Below are positions 34,985 to 46,814 of a stretch of 64,000 bases of DNA, piece after piece. How positions within the stretch are numbered: position 1 is the stretch's first letter; every line of letters begins with the position of its first letter. Below the pieces are notes generated by a model, which searched no databases, was not told the origin of the DNA, and worked only from the letters and a program-made list of their open reading frames with translations. Source of the DNA: Epiperipatus broadwayi (taxonomy: Eukaryota; Onychophora; Udeonychophora; Euonychophora; Peripatidae); the NCBI GenBank assembly GCA_028023455.1, contig JAQFVV010012671.1:682001-746000 (forward strand), written 5' to 3'. Position numbers and translations under genes: made by a program.

Positions 34985-37040
34985 TTCTTAATTTTAATTT
35001 CACATGAGAGCTTATAGGGGACTCTCCATAACTAATCTTAATTAAATAGGCAACTTTTATTAGAATATTTTCATTTTAACTATTAGCAAACATACTTACA
35101 GAATGTAGCATAAATTACATTCTTCTTGGTGTTAATACCTCTTTTATCAATATTATAGTTTTTTGAAACTCATTTTTATTTTTCCCATCCTCATTCAATC
35201 AATTTTTCTAAACATTTTAAATCATTTATCTTTTGAATCACCTTAGTTTCAAATTTTAACCATATTAATCCTCATTTTTTATTTAATATATCTTTCCTCC
35301 AATTTATTCAATGTTTTCTGAAGTCTTTTCATCCTCCAAACATAACTTCATAATCCTAATATTTATTTATTATATCTTTTAAATAAATATTGCCAAAGAT
35401 GAAATAAAACATCACTAATTATTACCTCTTTCCACACTCATTTCTTCAATCTCTATACCCTCCAATCTATACATATTCCAAATTAAACTTATTTCCTTCC
35501 AATATATTTTCTTATTCCTCAAAATATTCACAAGCATATTCCAGATTATTTTATCAAAAGCTTTATATAAATCTAGAAAACACCAATTCAGAAAAATATA
35601 ATGTTCTCCAATATAATATTACATTTTTCAATATTTTCTTTTGGTCAAAATCCTTAATAATATTTTCAAAGCACCCAATATCAATTGTCCTATAGTCTTC
35701 AAATCTAACAGTTTTCTTCTTGCTAGAAATCATAATTATTATAGATCTCAAGAAGTCCTTAGACTAATTTCTACTATTATATATCAATTCCATCATTTTC
35801 TTAATTGAAGATTCCCATTTAACATTTCTATAGGTATTTTATCAATTACAATAAGTCTATCACTTTTCATTTCCTCAAACTCTTTAATCATTTCTTCTTT
35901 TATTATATCCACATTTTACTCATTCTTTACAATATTCTTTTCTCATTATCCTTTTAAAATAAATTCTGAGAATAATTACTTTATTTTTTCGATATATCAA
36001 TTTTATCATTTAGTCTCTGACCATTTTTCTCAATTAATTCATTAACCATATCCACTATCAAACACCATGCTATATATATATTTTTTGAGGCATTTCTATC
36101 TCTCTATATTCTCTTTAATCCCTTTCACAAAATTTTTTCCTAAGCTTTTTTTTTTTCAACATTCCTTCAGCTATCCAAAGCTTCTTAGTCTTAATCGATT
36201 AATTCCTATTGTATTGCTTGCCATATACAATATTTCTCTATTTTGCACCAGTATCTATCAACACGATTCATAGACTTCTCACCTTTAATGTTTCTATTTA
36301 TCATATTATTTCACATGATTTCAAACATTTCTTTTCCATTTCTTTCAATTTCTCCAAATTCCACCCCACATCTCTTTCTTTTTATTATTTTTAATTCACA
36401 ACTTTAATTGTGCCATAATCATATCATGATCAGAATTATATAAGTCAGGCAAAGTATAAGATATAGTATTTCTATATCTTTCTTGTATTAATATGTAATC
36501 TATCTGATAACTTTTTTTAACACTAGGAATTTCCATGTATAATTCTCCCTAGATGATATATTTCCTTTATAAAATTCTAAAGCTGATCTTTTGCCTTTTT
36601 TCTTTCAATACCACCATATTTTGCCTCAAGTTTATTCCCCTTTCAATGTTGTTTCCAATTACACAACAACAATTATGCATACAACTTTACTCTTTTTTGT
36701 ATTGTAAAAAAACATCTTTTCATACTGTTCCTCAATCTCTTCATTGTTATCTTTGAGTTTTGCGCATATTATTATCTTGAGTCTATCATCAACATATTCC
36801 AAATTTGTCATACTACTCAATGCTTTCTTTCTAATAGCAATAACAATTCCATTTATTGCACTATTACCAGATTAATTCAAAAACCTCTTTTCTTTTATAT
36901 CTAGCATCCTTCCCATCACACTTCATTTTATTCTATAATATCTATCATTTTTTCTTATTTGCCTTTTCAAGTTTTCCAATTTTTCAGGACTACACAATGA
37001 CTTCACATTCTATGTATTCAGTTTTAATATTTTCCTCTCT
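34985..37040 (-). pseudogene. Decayed LINE (RTE/CFDP2-like) endonuclease-reverse transcriptase, minus strand
   Basis: A non-LTR retrotransposon relic read on the minus strand. The endonuclease starts near 37025 with NVKSLCSPEKLENLK. It continues through INGIVIAIRKKALS and EYVDDRLK near 36760-36860, and ends with the catalytic SDHDM near 36423-36437. Reverse transcriptase begins near 35700 (KKKTVRFEDYRTI), has DLYKAFDKIIWNML near 35520-35575, and ends with a degraded thumb region (EDGKNKNEF, IKEVLTPRRM) near 35120-35200. The FADD catalytic segment is not preserved. Several frameshifts and stops make it non-functional. It is of the same broad group as the open-frame copy at 61485-62496 but far older. 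Confidence 0.78.
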
Positions 37041-38056
37041 TAATTCATTATCATATTAGCAATTTTATAAGTGATGAAACACCCGAGACTTCTTTGGCTA
37101 AAATCCCAATGCCAATATTGTGTTTATGCTAATGCTGGAATTTCATGGCAAAGTAGTTTTCTATTGCCTTATCTGCATAGTAATAACTCTTTTTTATAGT
37201 ATGATGCACTAACCATTACTCATCAAATATCATCTGCTTATTGCTTTCTTTGACATGCAACATGACAGCTCTTTTGAACTATAGCTAGTTAGAGTTATAA
37301 AATTATTAAGTTTACAGTTGTTTAAATGATATAATTGTTTCAAGGATTCGATCAAGTGGCATTAATGTATATTCTCTTCTTGAAGATAGATAGAGTAAAT
37401 AAATAATAGATTACTGATTGAATAATATAATTTAATTGTTGTTGCTAATCATTTTTCATTTTCTTACAATTTATTTTAACATCTTGAACTTTAATAAGCC
37501 TTTAGCTTTGTCATGCCAGTGATGGAATTTTCAAAGGCAACATTTAATTTTCTGCATGCGTTCTAAATTGTCATTCGCTCATTTAGATCTAAAAAAGATT
37601 AATTTCATTTTGTTTATAATTACTTTTTAGTTTTTCTGATCAATATATACTTTTTTTAATTATTAAGATTATTTCATAATATGTAAAATTAATGTGTCTA
37701 TATCTGATATTGCTTACTTCAAATGAATGTTCACCATATCCAAACAATAACTTTGTATTTCTGATTATCCATGGTATTTCTCAATGTTTCAGAAATAATA
37801 ATTTGTTCTACTGTTTCATTATCAAACTTTCATATTGGTAAAGAACTGCAGAGAACACTAAAAACATAATTCTGATTTCTAGAGATAAGTCTGTATTGCA
37901 AGTCATTTTTAGGTATTTAATTGCTCAAATTTGATCAGTTCTCAATGCAATGCATGGGTAATGCAACCCATATTTAATGCTATATCTTGAATATCCAGAA
38001 ACTATCATGTTTTTTTGTAAACTATAGGTATTCATTTCAAAAGTTATTCCATTTAC
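37041..38056. other. Non-coding stretch, possibly LINE 5' end then unassigned
   Basis: The part up to about 37270 may be the 5' untranslated region of the minus-strand LINE. From there to 38056 I see no gene or element. Confidence 0.4.
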
Positions 38057-38449
38057 CATGTTGGATATTATATAAACAAAGGGGGTAAATCACCACTCCC
38101 AAGACTATGAATTAAAAGAACTCTAAATATTGAACAAAGAACTAAGAATAGAATGAGTCAACTACTTTTGTAGCCCTGATGTTTATAAGCATATCTTTGA
38201 AGTATTATTCTTATATCTAACTTTTATGTGATTTATAAAAGATAAGCATATCTTTGTCAATATTGTTTGTAATTCAGAATGAAATTAATTTATCAGTCAG
38301 ATGAAATATAGTGCTCAAGTGTTATTCTTGATCCTTTGTTCAACATTTAAAGTGCTTTTAATTTATAGCCTGGGAGGAGGGTGATTTACTCCATTTGTTT
38401 ATATATACCTTGAGCTATGTTTAATTTAAAGTTTACATGTTGGATATTA
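38057..38449. mobile_element. TIR element with long arms inside 14-bp direct repeats
   Basis: Inverted arms of about 90 bp: tataaacaaagggggtaaat at 38071 through tgaacaaagaactaagaata on the left, with the reverse complement ending atttgtttatatata at about 38407 on the right. Identity is good with small gaps. Outside the arms, the 14-mer CATGTTGGATATTA occurs at 38057-38070, touching the left arm, and at 38436-38449, 28 bases beyond the right arm. The direct repeat is too long for most cut-and-paste families. It could be an old local duplication or a separate insertion event. Confidence 0.72.
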
Positions 38450-41159
38450 ATAAAATTTTGGGTTATCTATAGTAGGAAACATTGATCACATGTTTCTATA
38501 AGAATCCTACATATAAACAATTGTAATCAAATAATAATTGAAAGCTTTATACACCTATGACCATTTTTTTTCACTGATAGGTTTTAATTCAGCTCATAGT
38601 TGTGTTTTAATTTTTATAGATTGTTCTTTAATTTTTTTTCTTAAAACTACCATCATATTTTTAAAATTATATCAAAGTTTGGGAAACTTTCATTCTGACT
38701 TTTATTCATAGTCAGTTTCCTCCAATATGGCTTATTTTCATCTCAATGAAGAACTTAATTGATGAAAGAAGTCTATTTTTTTTTTTACCATTCCTTAAAT
38801 TCTATGTAGAGATTCCTTATAATAATGGGATATTTATTGCTAATAGTAAAGCAAAGTTTCCTTTGATATTTCTTGGCTTTTTATTATAGGAATATCTAAC
38901 AGATCTCTTAATATAAAGACTAACAGATATCAAATAATTATCTTTTAAAATGAAGTCTAACAAGTGTCAAAAAATTTGTCAATATAATTTTGAGATTGTT
39001 GATAATTCGTATTCACTGCCAGAAGTCATTATTACTTTTTTTTTGATATGAGAATATATATTTTCCAAACTATATATTATTAATTGACTTTCTAGATTTT
39101 GACATACGATTACCATCAAAAATTTGAGAAGAATTTGTTTGGTATCAGTCTTTGCTCTGCATGAAATATCAGACGCAAGCTAAAAGTCTATGGGTCACAA
39201 TTCAATCTATTATTTGCAGCTCAAACATCATGTGACCACTAAATGATATACCATTGAATTATTACTTTTTTATATTATTATGATAATGATGTTTGGATGC
39301 ATGGCAAAAATTTATTGTCCATTTATACACACTTTTTATTGTTGATTTTCCTTCAACAATTATAATCTGTCCAATGGTATTCTTTATCATACTAGTCTGG
39401 AACATTCATTAATATTTTTAAAGATGTATTTTTTTTTTCATGCACGTTTTCAATATCTTAACAGATGTTATAATATTATTCTGCTTTTTTTGGAAGCACT
39501 CCATAATTTATAATTCATTCTCTTACTAAATATATATGTACATTTTTATTTTTTTAAAGAAATTATTGTATTTTTTAAAAGTCGGCTTTGATTTTTTTGG
39601 TCTTTGACTTGGTTTTTTTTTTTTTTAGATTTATTTTTTATAATTTTTAGTTATTATCGATTAATTGGATTCTCGATGGTTTTGTTATTCATTTCAGCTT
39701 AATGTGAAACTTATAAATGTTGTTTAGACAATTGCAGATTCACTTTAACTAATAAAATCGGCCCTTTCTTGTATAAAGCTAATATTTTAAACATACTTTG
39801 CAATAAAAAAATTATTGGATTCACAGATGCCCTTTTTATTTTCAACTTTTACTAATCCTTTTTTTTTTCCATTTCCATTCTCCAGTTACCAAAAGTAATA
39901 ATTAACTTTTATAATTATATATATAATATTTTAAAGAGATGAAGTTTTGAGAGCCAGTTATATTAAATGCAACATCTCTTAGAATCAAAGAAAGTCTACA
40001 AAGCAAAAGGAATCCGTTTTATTTGCATAGTCTCATTCAGAAAGTTACTTCACAAGTCAGAGCAATTAAACAATCATTTAAACAAATAATTGCAATTTAG
40101 TTCATATTAATTTATGTCTATTCAACATTTGATAATTATTTATATTGATAACCTTTTATTTCTATTTTCTTAAAATATTGACATTTTATTCAAAGTTTCA
40201 ATGAATCATTGTAATATTTTGCTACAATTAATAAACATTACTACTTAATGATATTTTTGACATTCAGATAATAATTATTTTATACCTAGGGTATAATTTA
40301 GTGACTTTTATCAAAAGCAGCACTGTATCCATTGTCAATATATTTTTCAAATGATTTATTATGTTCATTTCAGGATTAAATTACAATTCTCATTATTATA
40401 TCATTGAAAGAGTTGTCAGTCATTGCACATAAAAGCTCTTATTATACATAAAAATATTTTTTTGAACTTTTTAAGCAATTTTATTTTGTTCTGTTTCAGT
40501 TAAAACCAGCACTATCAGAGATCTGTAAATATTCTATAATTTTATATTGCATTATGAGATATTAATATTCCTTGTTGTTGCCTTCCATGTGTTATAATTT
40601 TTTGTTTTACTTTATATATATATAATCCAATACCAGTTTAATATAATAATGCAACTTCTTCCTCTTGAAGTTCTTAAGTTATATTTTCTTCTAATTGTTG
40701 TGGAAAATGATAATAAGGATATTTAAAATATTATAATTCAATGTAATATAAAATATTTATAAATCCCTAATGAAGGCTGCAGGTTCAACAGAAACAATTG
40801 AACAATAAAATAAAATTTAATAAAAAATGTAAAAAAGAGAAGTCATATTATTATATTAATGTGAGCAATAAAGGAATAGTGAAGAAATGAATTAATCTCT
40901 TGGTATAATATACAGTGAAAAGCTGACAAACGTTTAAGTAAATTAACAAACCATTTATTCTTGCTAACATGTTTGGGATACCATCAATGGTGATTATAAA
41001 TAACAATATATGACTAATACATTTCCATTTTAAAAAGGGCATATATATATATATATTTTTTAATGTTTTCATTAATAGCTCTGTTTACCATTAAAATGGG
41101 TATAATTTTCCCTTTTAGATTCTCTATAACCTAACAGAATTTTAAGTAATCTTTAGACA
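38450..41159. other. AT-rich stretch, no gene identified
   Basis: Translations on both strands gave only weak hints of decayed retroelement protein on the minus strand near 38600-39300, too poor to name. Poly-T tracts are frequent. The open frame at 40851-41072 (-) matches nothing known to me. Confidence 0.4.
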
Positions 41160-42050
41160 GTAGGGTGATGTGTATATAATGAATAAATCAGGATAATTCA
41201 ACCTATATACATTTGTATTGGTTGAACATATTGTTTAATTAAAATGCTTATATTACATTAACAGACTAAAAAACTTTCATAAATAATTTAATCAGTTCTT
41301 AGGCTTATAAAAAAAATTAGTTTCTATAACCTGTGCTTTCAGCTCCTAAAGTCTTTTCACCATCTTCAGAAAGACAAGATCATGGCTCCTGGCTCACAGG
41401 GAAATCAGCTTATTCCATTTTTTAAAATTCTAATTATTATAACTGGAAAATTTTGATCAATTGTTGTTCATATATATGGAGTGTATTGTTCATTTGGCTT
41501 TTATATATGTAAAGATACATCACTGTATTCAAAAAGTATGGAAAAACTTACTAGCTGCTATAAAATGATTCAAGTATTTCTATCAACTTTTTGTTTTTTA
41601 TTTTTACATGGTTATTCTCTGAGTTTCATTTACTTTTGTTGTCATACTGAAATTTTTATATTTTCAAGAAAAATTACTTTTATTATTCTTATCCTCTGGA
41701 TCTTTTTTTTTGTATGTTAGATTTGGAGATAAATGATTAGTGTGTTTATGAAACTCATGTACATCTTCAATAATTATAACAATACTCCAGAATGTTACAA
41801 ATTCAATCTTTCCCTGTACTAGGTTTTTTTAACATTAACCTTATATTTATTCTTAATTTTTTCCCTATTGGTCTACTAGTTAGAATTAGTAATGACAGTT
41901 TTGTAAACAGATTTTTTTTCATCAGCAATTATTATGGAGCTTTTCCAACTGTCATTGAAGATGTTGTACATTGGTGAAATAAAACTGTGCATATGACTTT
42001 ATGTGTATCGTTAAACTTTATTTTTCCTTTATAAACTTTCATTTCTAGAC
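41160..42050 (-). repeat. Left (3') end repeat of a minus-strand Gypsy-like element
   Basis: This segment and 52150-52900 share the same order of landmarks: attggttgaa, a cttaagcttayaaaaa-like stretch, an ytttcag...agtc.tttt.ac.at.ttcag.aagac block, a ggctca..gggaaa.tca block and a gatcaat block. Diverged direct repeats on either side of a minus-strand gag-pol are what old LTRs look like. Exact ends cannot be set. The + strand open frames at 41481-41977 lie inside the repeat and are not genes. Confidence 0.5.
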
Positions 42051-42136
42051 TACATTTTCTGCAAAGTCATTCAATTCAAGATAATAGGATGGTTATAATA
42101 AATGTGGTACTCTTCATTCTCCAAATGTACTGATGT

Positions 42137-42182
42137 AAAATCCTGTTCTATTATTTAAAAATCCTGTTCTATTATTTAAAAT
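42137..42182. repeat. Tandem duplication, about 22-bp unit
   Basis: aaatcctgttctattattta occurs twice in direct succession. The perfect identity suggests a recent local duplication. Confidence 0.85.
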
Positions 42183-43393
42183 AGACCCTTCAGAGTTAGT
42201 ATTCTTTACCAGTTGATAATCTGCCCATCAAGAATATCAATCAACTGTTATTAAGAATAATTATACTCTTTATAGATCAGCAAACACTATTTGCCAAGTA
42301 TTAATAGCCTTTGACTATGCATGATGTTTCTTTATGGATAACCTAACCTTTCTCTGAAAGGCTTCTTTTTTTTTCTTTATGACATTTCTATTTATCTCTG
42401 GCCATCTGACAAATCCACATGCAGTGGCTAGGGCCTAACAATTTTTGAATATTTCTCATAGATCAGTCCTAGAATCTCTTTCCTCATATACATTTTATTA
42501 CTCATCAATATATCTCTTTGATATAGGTATATTTTCCTTAATATTCAAAAAAGTGAGATAATTAGGGTAGATAGATGATTATACACATATCCAATTTATT
42601 AATTTTTTATAACCCCTACCTCTTTGTATCCATTTTGCAACAGTTTTATTAAGATAAATGTTTTTCATTATATCCATGAAATTTATCTCAATAATTTCTG
42701 GATGTGATTCTTGGTTTTCTATAAACCTGGATAACAGATCGTCATAAGGATTTGGCTTATTGTCATAGAGATGGGTCTCAAAACTTTCTTCTGTCTTTCA
42801 GATATATTTACTTTTATTTAAAAGTATTCCAATGACCACATACTTTCTTTAACCTTTAATATTTTCTCTGATAGTTGTTGTTAAGAAGTAATCAAAATGT
42901 GGAATAACCCCTCCATATTACTCAAATATTTGATAATTTTCAATTAATCTTGAATGTCAAAACCTATTACATTTAAAAAGCTTAATGTATATGATTATAG
43001 TTGATATTCTAGCTGATACTTCATTCATAATAATTTAGTGGAAAGCTGTTCTTAAGTCTAATTTTTCAAAAAACAAACTGTTTTGGAGTAACCTAAGCAT
43101 TATTCTTGAAATATACTAACTATGGTAGATCCATATATAAATAGTTGACTATTGACTTTAAGAATTATTGCAATAGGCAGTGCAATTGAGATTCTTCAAT
43201 TGGAGTGAGTATTCAACCATCTACTAACTTTAATAAAGTCCTCTTTAATTAACCTCTAAGAGCAAATGGTAGCTTTCATGGTTTGCAGATAATTGGTTTT
43301 ATTTTAAAACTTCATTGATCTGCCTTAAATAATTTTGGACATTTAAACTTATTTTCATATTTTCATTCAGTTTAACAAGGCTCATCTTAATCC

Positions 43394-43556
43394 CTAGTAG
43401 TATTTTTATATTGGACTATTTCTATCATCTAATATGTGTATTGAATGTCTTTAGAAAAATTTAACTTTATTTAAATATTCCAAAAGTTAAATTTTTCTAA
43501 AGACATTCAAGACACATATTAGATGATGGAAATAATCAATATAAAAATACAACTAG
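43394..43556. mobile_element. Near-perfect palindrome (hairpin element)
   Basis: Arms of about 73 bp (43394-43467 and 43482-43556) pair with only a handful of mismatches, including a long uninterrupted core around gaatgtctttagaaaaattt. The loop is about 14 bases (atttaaatattcca). Both ends are CTAG. It sits inside the decayed minus-strand pol, so it arrived later or formed there. A recent MITE or a template-switch palindrome are the likely origins. Confidence 0.85.
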
Positions 43557-43778
43557 AACACCATCATATCACAAACTTTCAGGAAAACACTAATCTCTAA
43601 TAGTTTAAGTATTTTCCATAATATTTTAATTTTATTTTCATTTATTTCTCTTGCCATATTGTATCTCTACAATGTGGTTCAAATTCATTTTAATCTTTTA
43701 ATGATATAATCAAAATTCCTGAATAGCTAACTATTTCTATTTGAGGTTTAACTCTTTTTATATTGAAACAGGAAAATC

Positions 43779-45501
43779 TGTTATACATATTTTGCTTCAC
43801 TGTCTGGTGATCTTAGAAACCTTGAACCAGAGGTTCAAACCCCATTTATATACTTGTTAGTCAATAGGAAGTGTAAATATACATATACATGCCAATCCCC
43901 CCCTCTTTTGATTAAAGAATATTAGTTTTAATTCGGAAATATTTAAATTTACACTACCATAAATAATCATGTATGTGTGTGTATGTATCACAGATAGCTA
44001 AAAATATTATAAATTATATTTTATTAAATATTTTATATTTCTTTTTATTTATAATTAGTGTATTTTATTAAACTGACATAATACCAGAGAAAGTTCTAGA
44101 GAGTAATTAACATAACTTAGATTTATAAGCAAAAGAATGTACCTTATTCAATTTAAAAATGTCGTTAGTAAAATAGATTTTAAAAATCCTACTGTTAATG
44201 GAAAATATATCTTTTGAATCTATTTCCAAACTCGAAATAGTTTCAACAATGCTCTCTGGAATTTATCTCATTGTCATCTTTAAAATGTAAATGTTAACAA
44301 AGGGTAAGTACATTCAGGCCAGTTAATGCAAATCCGGGCCTCATCAGTGGCCAGGTAATAGAAGTTTCTAGAAGGTTTTGGTGGCATATAAATACAGCCC
44401 AAATTCTATGCTAAGCACCCTTTGCTTTTATTTTAGGTGTTGCAGGATGGATCTACGTCACTCAAATTTTTAACTATGACTTCTGAGTAGAGGAAAAATT
44501 TTGCTTTCCCGATCTTTCCAAGATCGACTCTGTACCACTATGCTGCTTTGACATTGCCACTTAAAGACTTTCCTAATTAAATGTTAATTTAACTCTAAAA
44601 GATGTCAACATTATTTTCATGGCATATAAATACAGCCCAAATTCTATGCTAGGCACTCTGCTTTTATTTCAGGTGTTGCAGGATGAATCTACATCACTCA
44701 AAATTTTAACTATGACTTCTGAGTAGAGAAAAGAAATTTTGCTTTCCCGATCTTTCCAAGATCGACTCCATACCACTATGCTGCTTTGCCATCACCACTT
44801 AAAGACTTTCCCAATTAAATGTTAATTTAACTCTACAAAGATGCCAACCATTATTTTCCAAAATCTGCATTGCTGACCATGTTGTCCTATGTTTATTTTT
44901 CCATACACATATTTACCCATATGGCCATCAAGTTTCAGGTTATTCTGTATCTGCCGCTAATATGAACTCTTAAAACCTCCATTTATATAAATTTGTAATT
45001 CATTTAAAATATAATGTAAATTTCTGTCTATTTAATGAATCAGTGATGTAGTGCTGATTATCATAAATCTAATGAATTAATGACTTCCTTTTTTTCGCTG
45101 TAAATTATAATGCACGAATCTATTAATTTTATTCTTTAAATGTATTTGCTGGGTTTCACTCTTTCTATCTTATTATTTTAAATGCAGCAAAACTTACTTT
45201 AATTTTTATGACTGAATATATTTTATTTAGTATGCTAATAATTCAATCTAGCAAACTGTTCTTATTTTAATTCTCCATCCCACCATTATGGGATTTTAAA
45301 TACTAAATGTAAGCTTTCTTACCTAAGTCAAAGTTTGCTCAGTTGGATAATATTACTAAATTGTTTTATGTGTTTAATGGCAGATTATATGCTATCATAT
45401 TTAAGATATCAAATTAATTACTATATTAATGCTATTGATTTAGTGAATTTTAATATTATATAAAGTAAAGCTTAATGACCTTATCTTTTTTTTTATAATC
45501 A
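43779..45501 (+). repeat. 5' LTR, 1.72 kb
   Basis: About 300 bp longer than the 3' LTR, mainly because of a tandem duplication at 44393-44851. Each unit contains a TATA-like catataaata with a gcttttattt downstream, plausibly the promoter. Near its start, gaggttcaaacccc (43849-43862) resembles a tRNA B box and is retained in the other LTR. Confidence 0.8.
44393..44851 (+). repeat. 228-bp tandem duplication in the 5' LTR promoter region
   Basis: Units start ggcatataaatacagcccaa at 44393 and 44621. They run through gtgttgcaggat, cccgatctttccaagat and gccacttaaagactttcc-like landmarks to an attaaatgttaatttaact end. The 3' LTR (48900-49105) has a single unit, so the doubling is private to the 5' copy. 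Confidence 0.88.
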
Positions 45502-46560
45502 AGAGGCACAAAGAGAGATCAAGGATCAACTGCATGGAATTGGGGGAAATGTTAAGCATGATCACAAAGCATCCAAAAAGGAAATGCAAGAGATAAAGAA
45601 TACCTGCCAGGAGAATCAAGAAAAGATACAATTAGGTTTGAAGGACACTGTTGAGGATCTGCATTAAGAATTGGAGCAGATGAAACTGATACCAAAATGG
45701 ATTGACATGGATATTATCAAGTCAGTGACATCAAGAGGGTGGAGGGAGAATATCATCATTCATTATCCTGTAAAGAAAATGAAAGTTCACTGGATTAAGA
45801 ATATAAAGACATGATATAATTAAGAAACCGGCCACAGTAGAAAAGATTCAGAGAACAAGTAACCCGAGCAGTCGAAGAATTAACTCCAATATGGCCAGGT
45901 TTATCCAAGTGCAGGTTTTCATGGAGAACCTGGTAATAGCACATAAAAACATTTGGGAAGTTTGAAGGAACTCCTTTTCTTTAAACCCCAGCTGGGCATG
46001 AAGAGAAAGTGGCCATTGCTAGTCATTACTTGAGGGGAACAACTAAGGATTGATGGAACTCTTTGCAACTGAAAACAAATCCTTAGGAATTATAGGGTGG
46101 CTGTTCTGGAAAGTTATTAGAATGAAGAACAACAGGATAGGATCTTACATACACTATCTATGGAAAAGCATAGACCCAGTCATAAGAAGGCACATATAAT
46201 TTTTCATGCATAAAGTTGCCAAGTTCAGATCACTGATACCTTTGCTTACTCAGATGCCAGGATCATAAGGACAATTCATCATAATATGCCTGCCTAGGTA
46301 CAAAAATTAATGTTGGAAAGCCAAATTACTGAGGTTGAAAGGATGGCCCACTTTCTAACATCTATTGATTACAGTCACCTGGGTACAGAACCTCCTGAGA
46401 AATCAAGAAAACTCAAAGAATTAAGGGTTCAGATGATCAGTGTAAATAATAGATAGGAATCATAGATGGCATATGGATCGCAACCAGACTGCCATAAAAA
46501 AATTATGACACAGAGAGCCTCCAAGTGTATTATCAGGTAGTTCTTTTTCATGACAGGCCA
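45502..46560 (+). pseudogene. Gag remnant of the LTR element
   Basis: Structural-protein relic. It begins directly after the LTR with a coiled-coil segment (REIKDQLHGIGGNVK, 45510-45560). A capsid-like stretch follows with FHGEPGNS (45916-45940), then KVAIASHYLRGTTKDWW-like sequence near 46000-46050, the usual Gypsy-type Gag core. Frames change several times and stops are present. The start codon and leader are missing. A 20-bp tandem repeat (ggtccatgtgtaatatcaa) lies at 46574-46612. Confidence 0.7.
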
Positions 46561-46598
46561 AGGAAGATAGGATAGGTCCATGTGTAATATCAAGGTCC

Positions 46599-46814
46599 AT
46601 GTGTAATATCAACCCCATTACTTCCCTTATCTCTGACAATGGAGAACAGATTCTAACTGGGTTTCAAAGCATATATCCAACCATCAAACTTCAAATCAGT
46701 ACTTATAGTGTATTTGTATTGTTGGACTCAGGTAGTTATATTTCAGTTATTTCCAAAACCTGGTTTAACATTTACTGTAGTCAGATAATAGATGTGATGA
46801 CTCTCCTGATGTGA
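46599..46814 (+). pseudogene. Retroviral-type aspartic protease remnant
   Basis: A 71-residue open frame carrying VLLDSGSYISVISKTWF (46715-46765): D-S-G is the catalytic triad of retroelement proteases and the hydrophobic lead-in is typical. It lies downstream of gag, as expected for a polyprotein. A full retroelement protease is about 100 residues, so it is partial; the frame stops at 46814. Confidence 0.74.

Larger units (their letters stand above)
42051..43778 (-). pseudogene. Decayed Gypsy-like pol, minus strand
   Basis: On the minus strand, reverse transcriptase is visible as FFEKLDLRTAFH (about 43036-43071), the motif that carries the first catalytic aspartate in Gypsy elements. Upstream of it is a YLRQINEVLK stretch near 43310-43345. 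To the left lies a probable RT/RNase H remnant (42650-42950). An integrase-type segment with ACGFVRWPEINRNV (about 42375-42425) and further weak core sequence extends to about 42200. It is broken by many stops. A hairpin element is inserted at 43394-43556. The pol stops at 43778, where a + strand LTR begins; its gag partner is at 51580-52100. Confidence 0.6.

Noticed and set aside
38600-39300. Possible decayed retroelement protein on the minus strand
   Set aside because: Only scattered, unconvincing residues; no motif order that would identify a domain.
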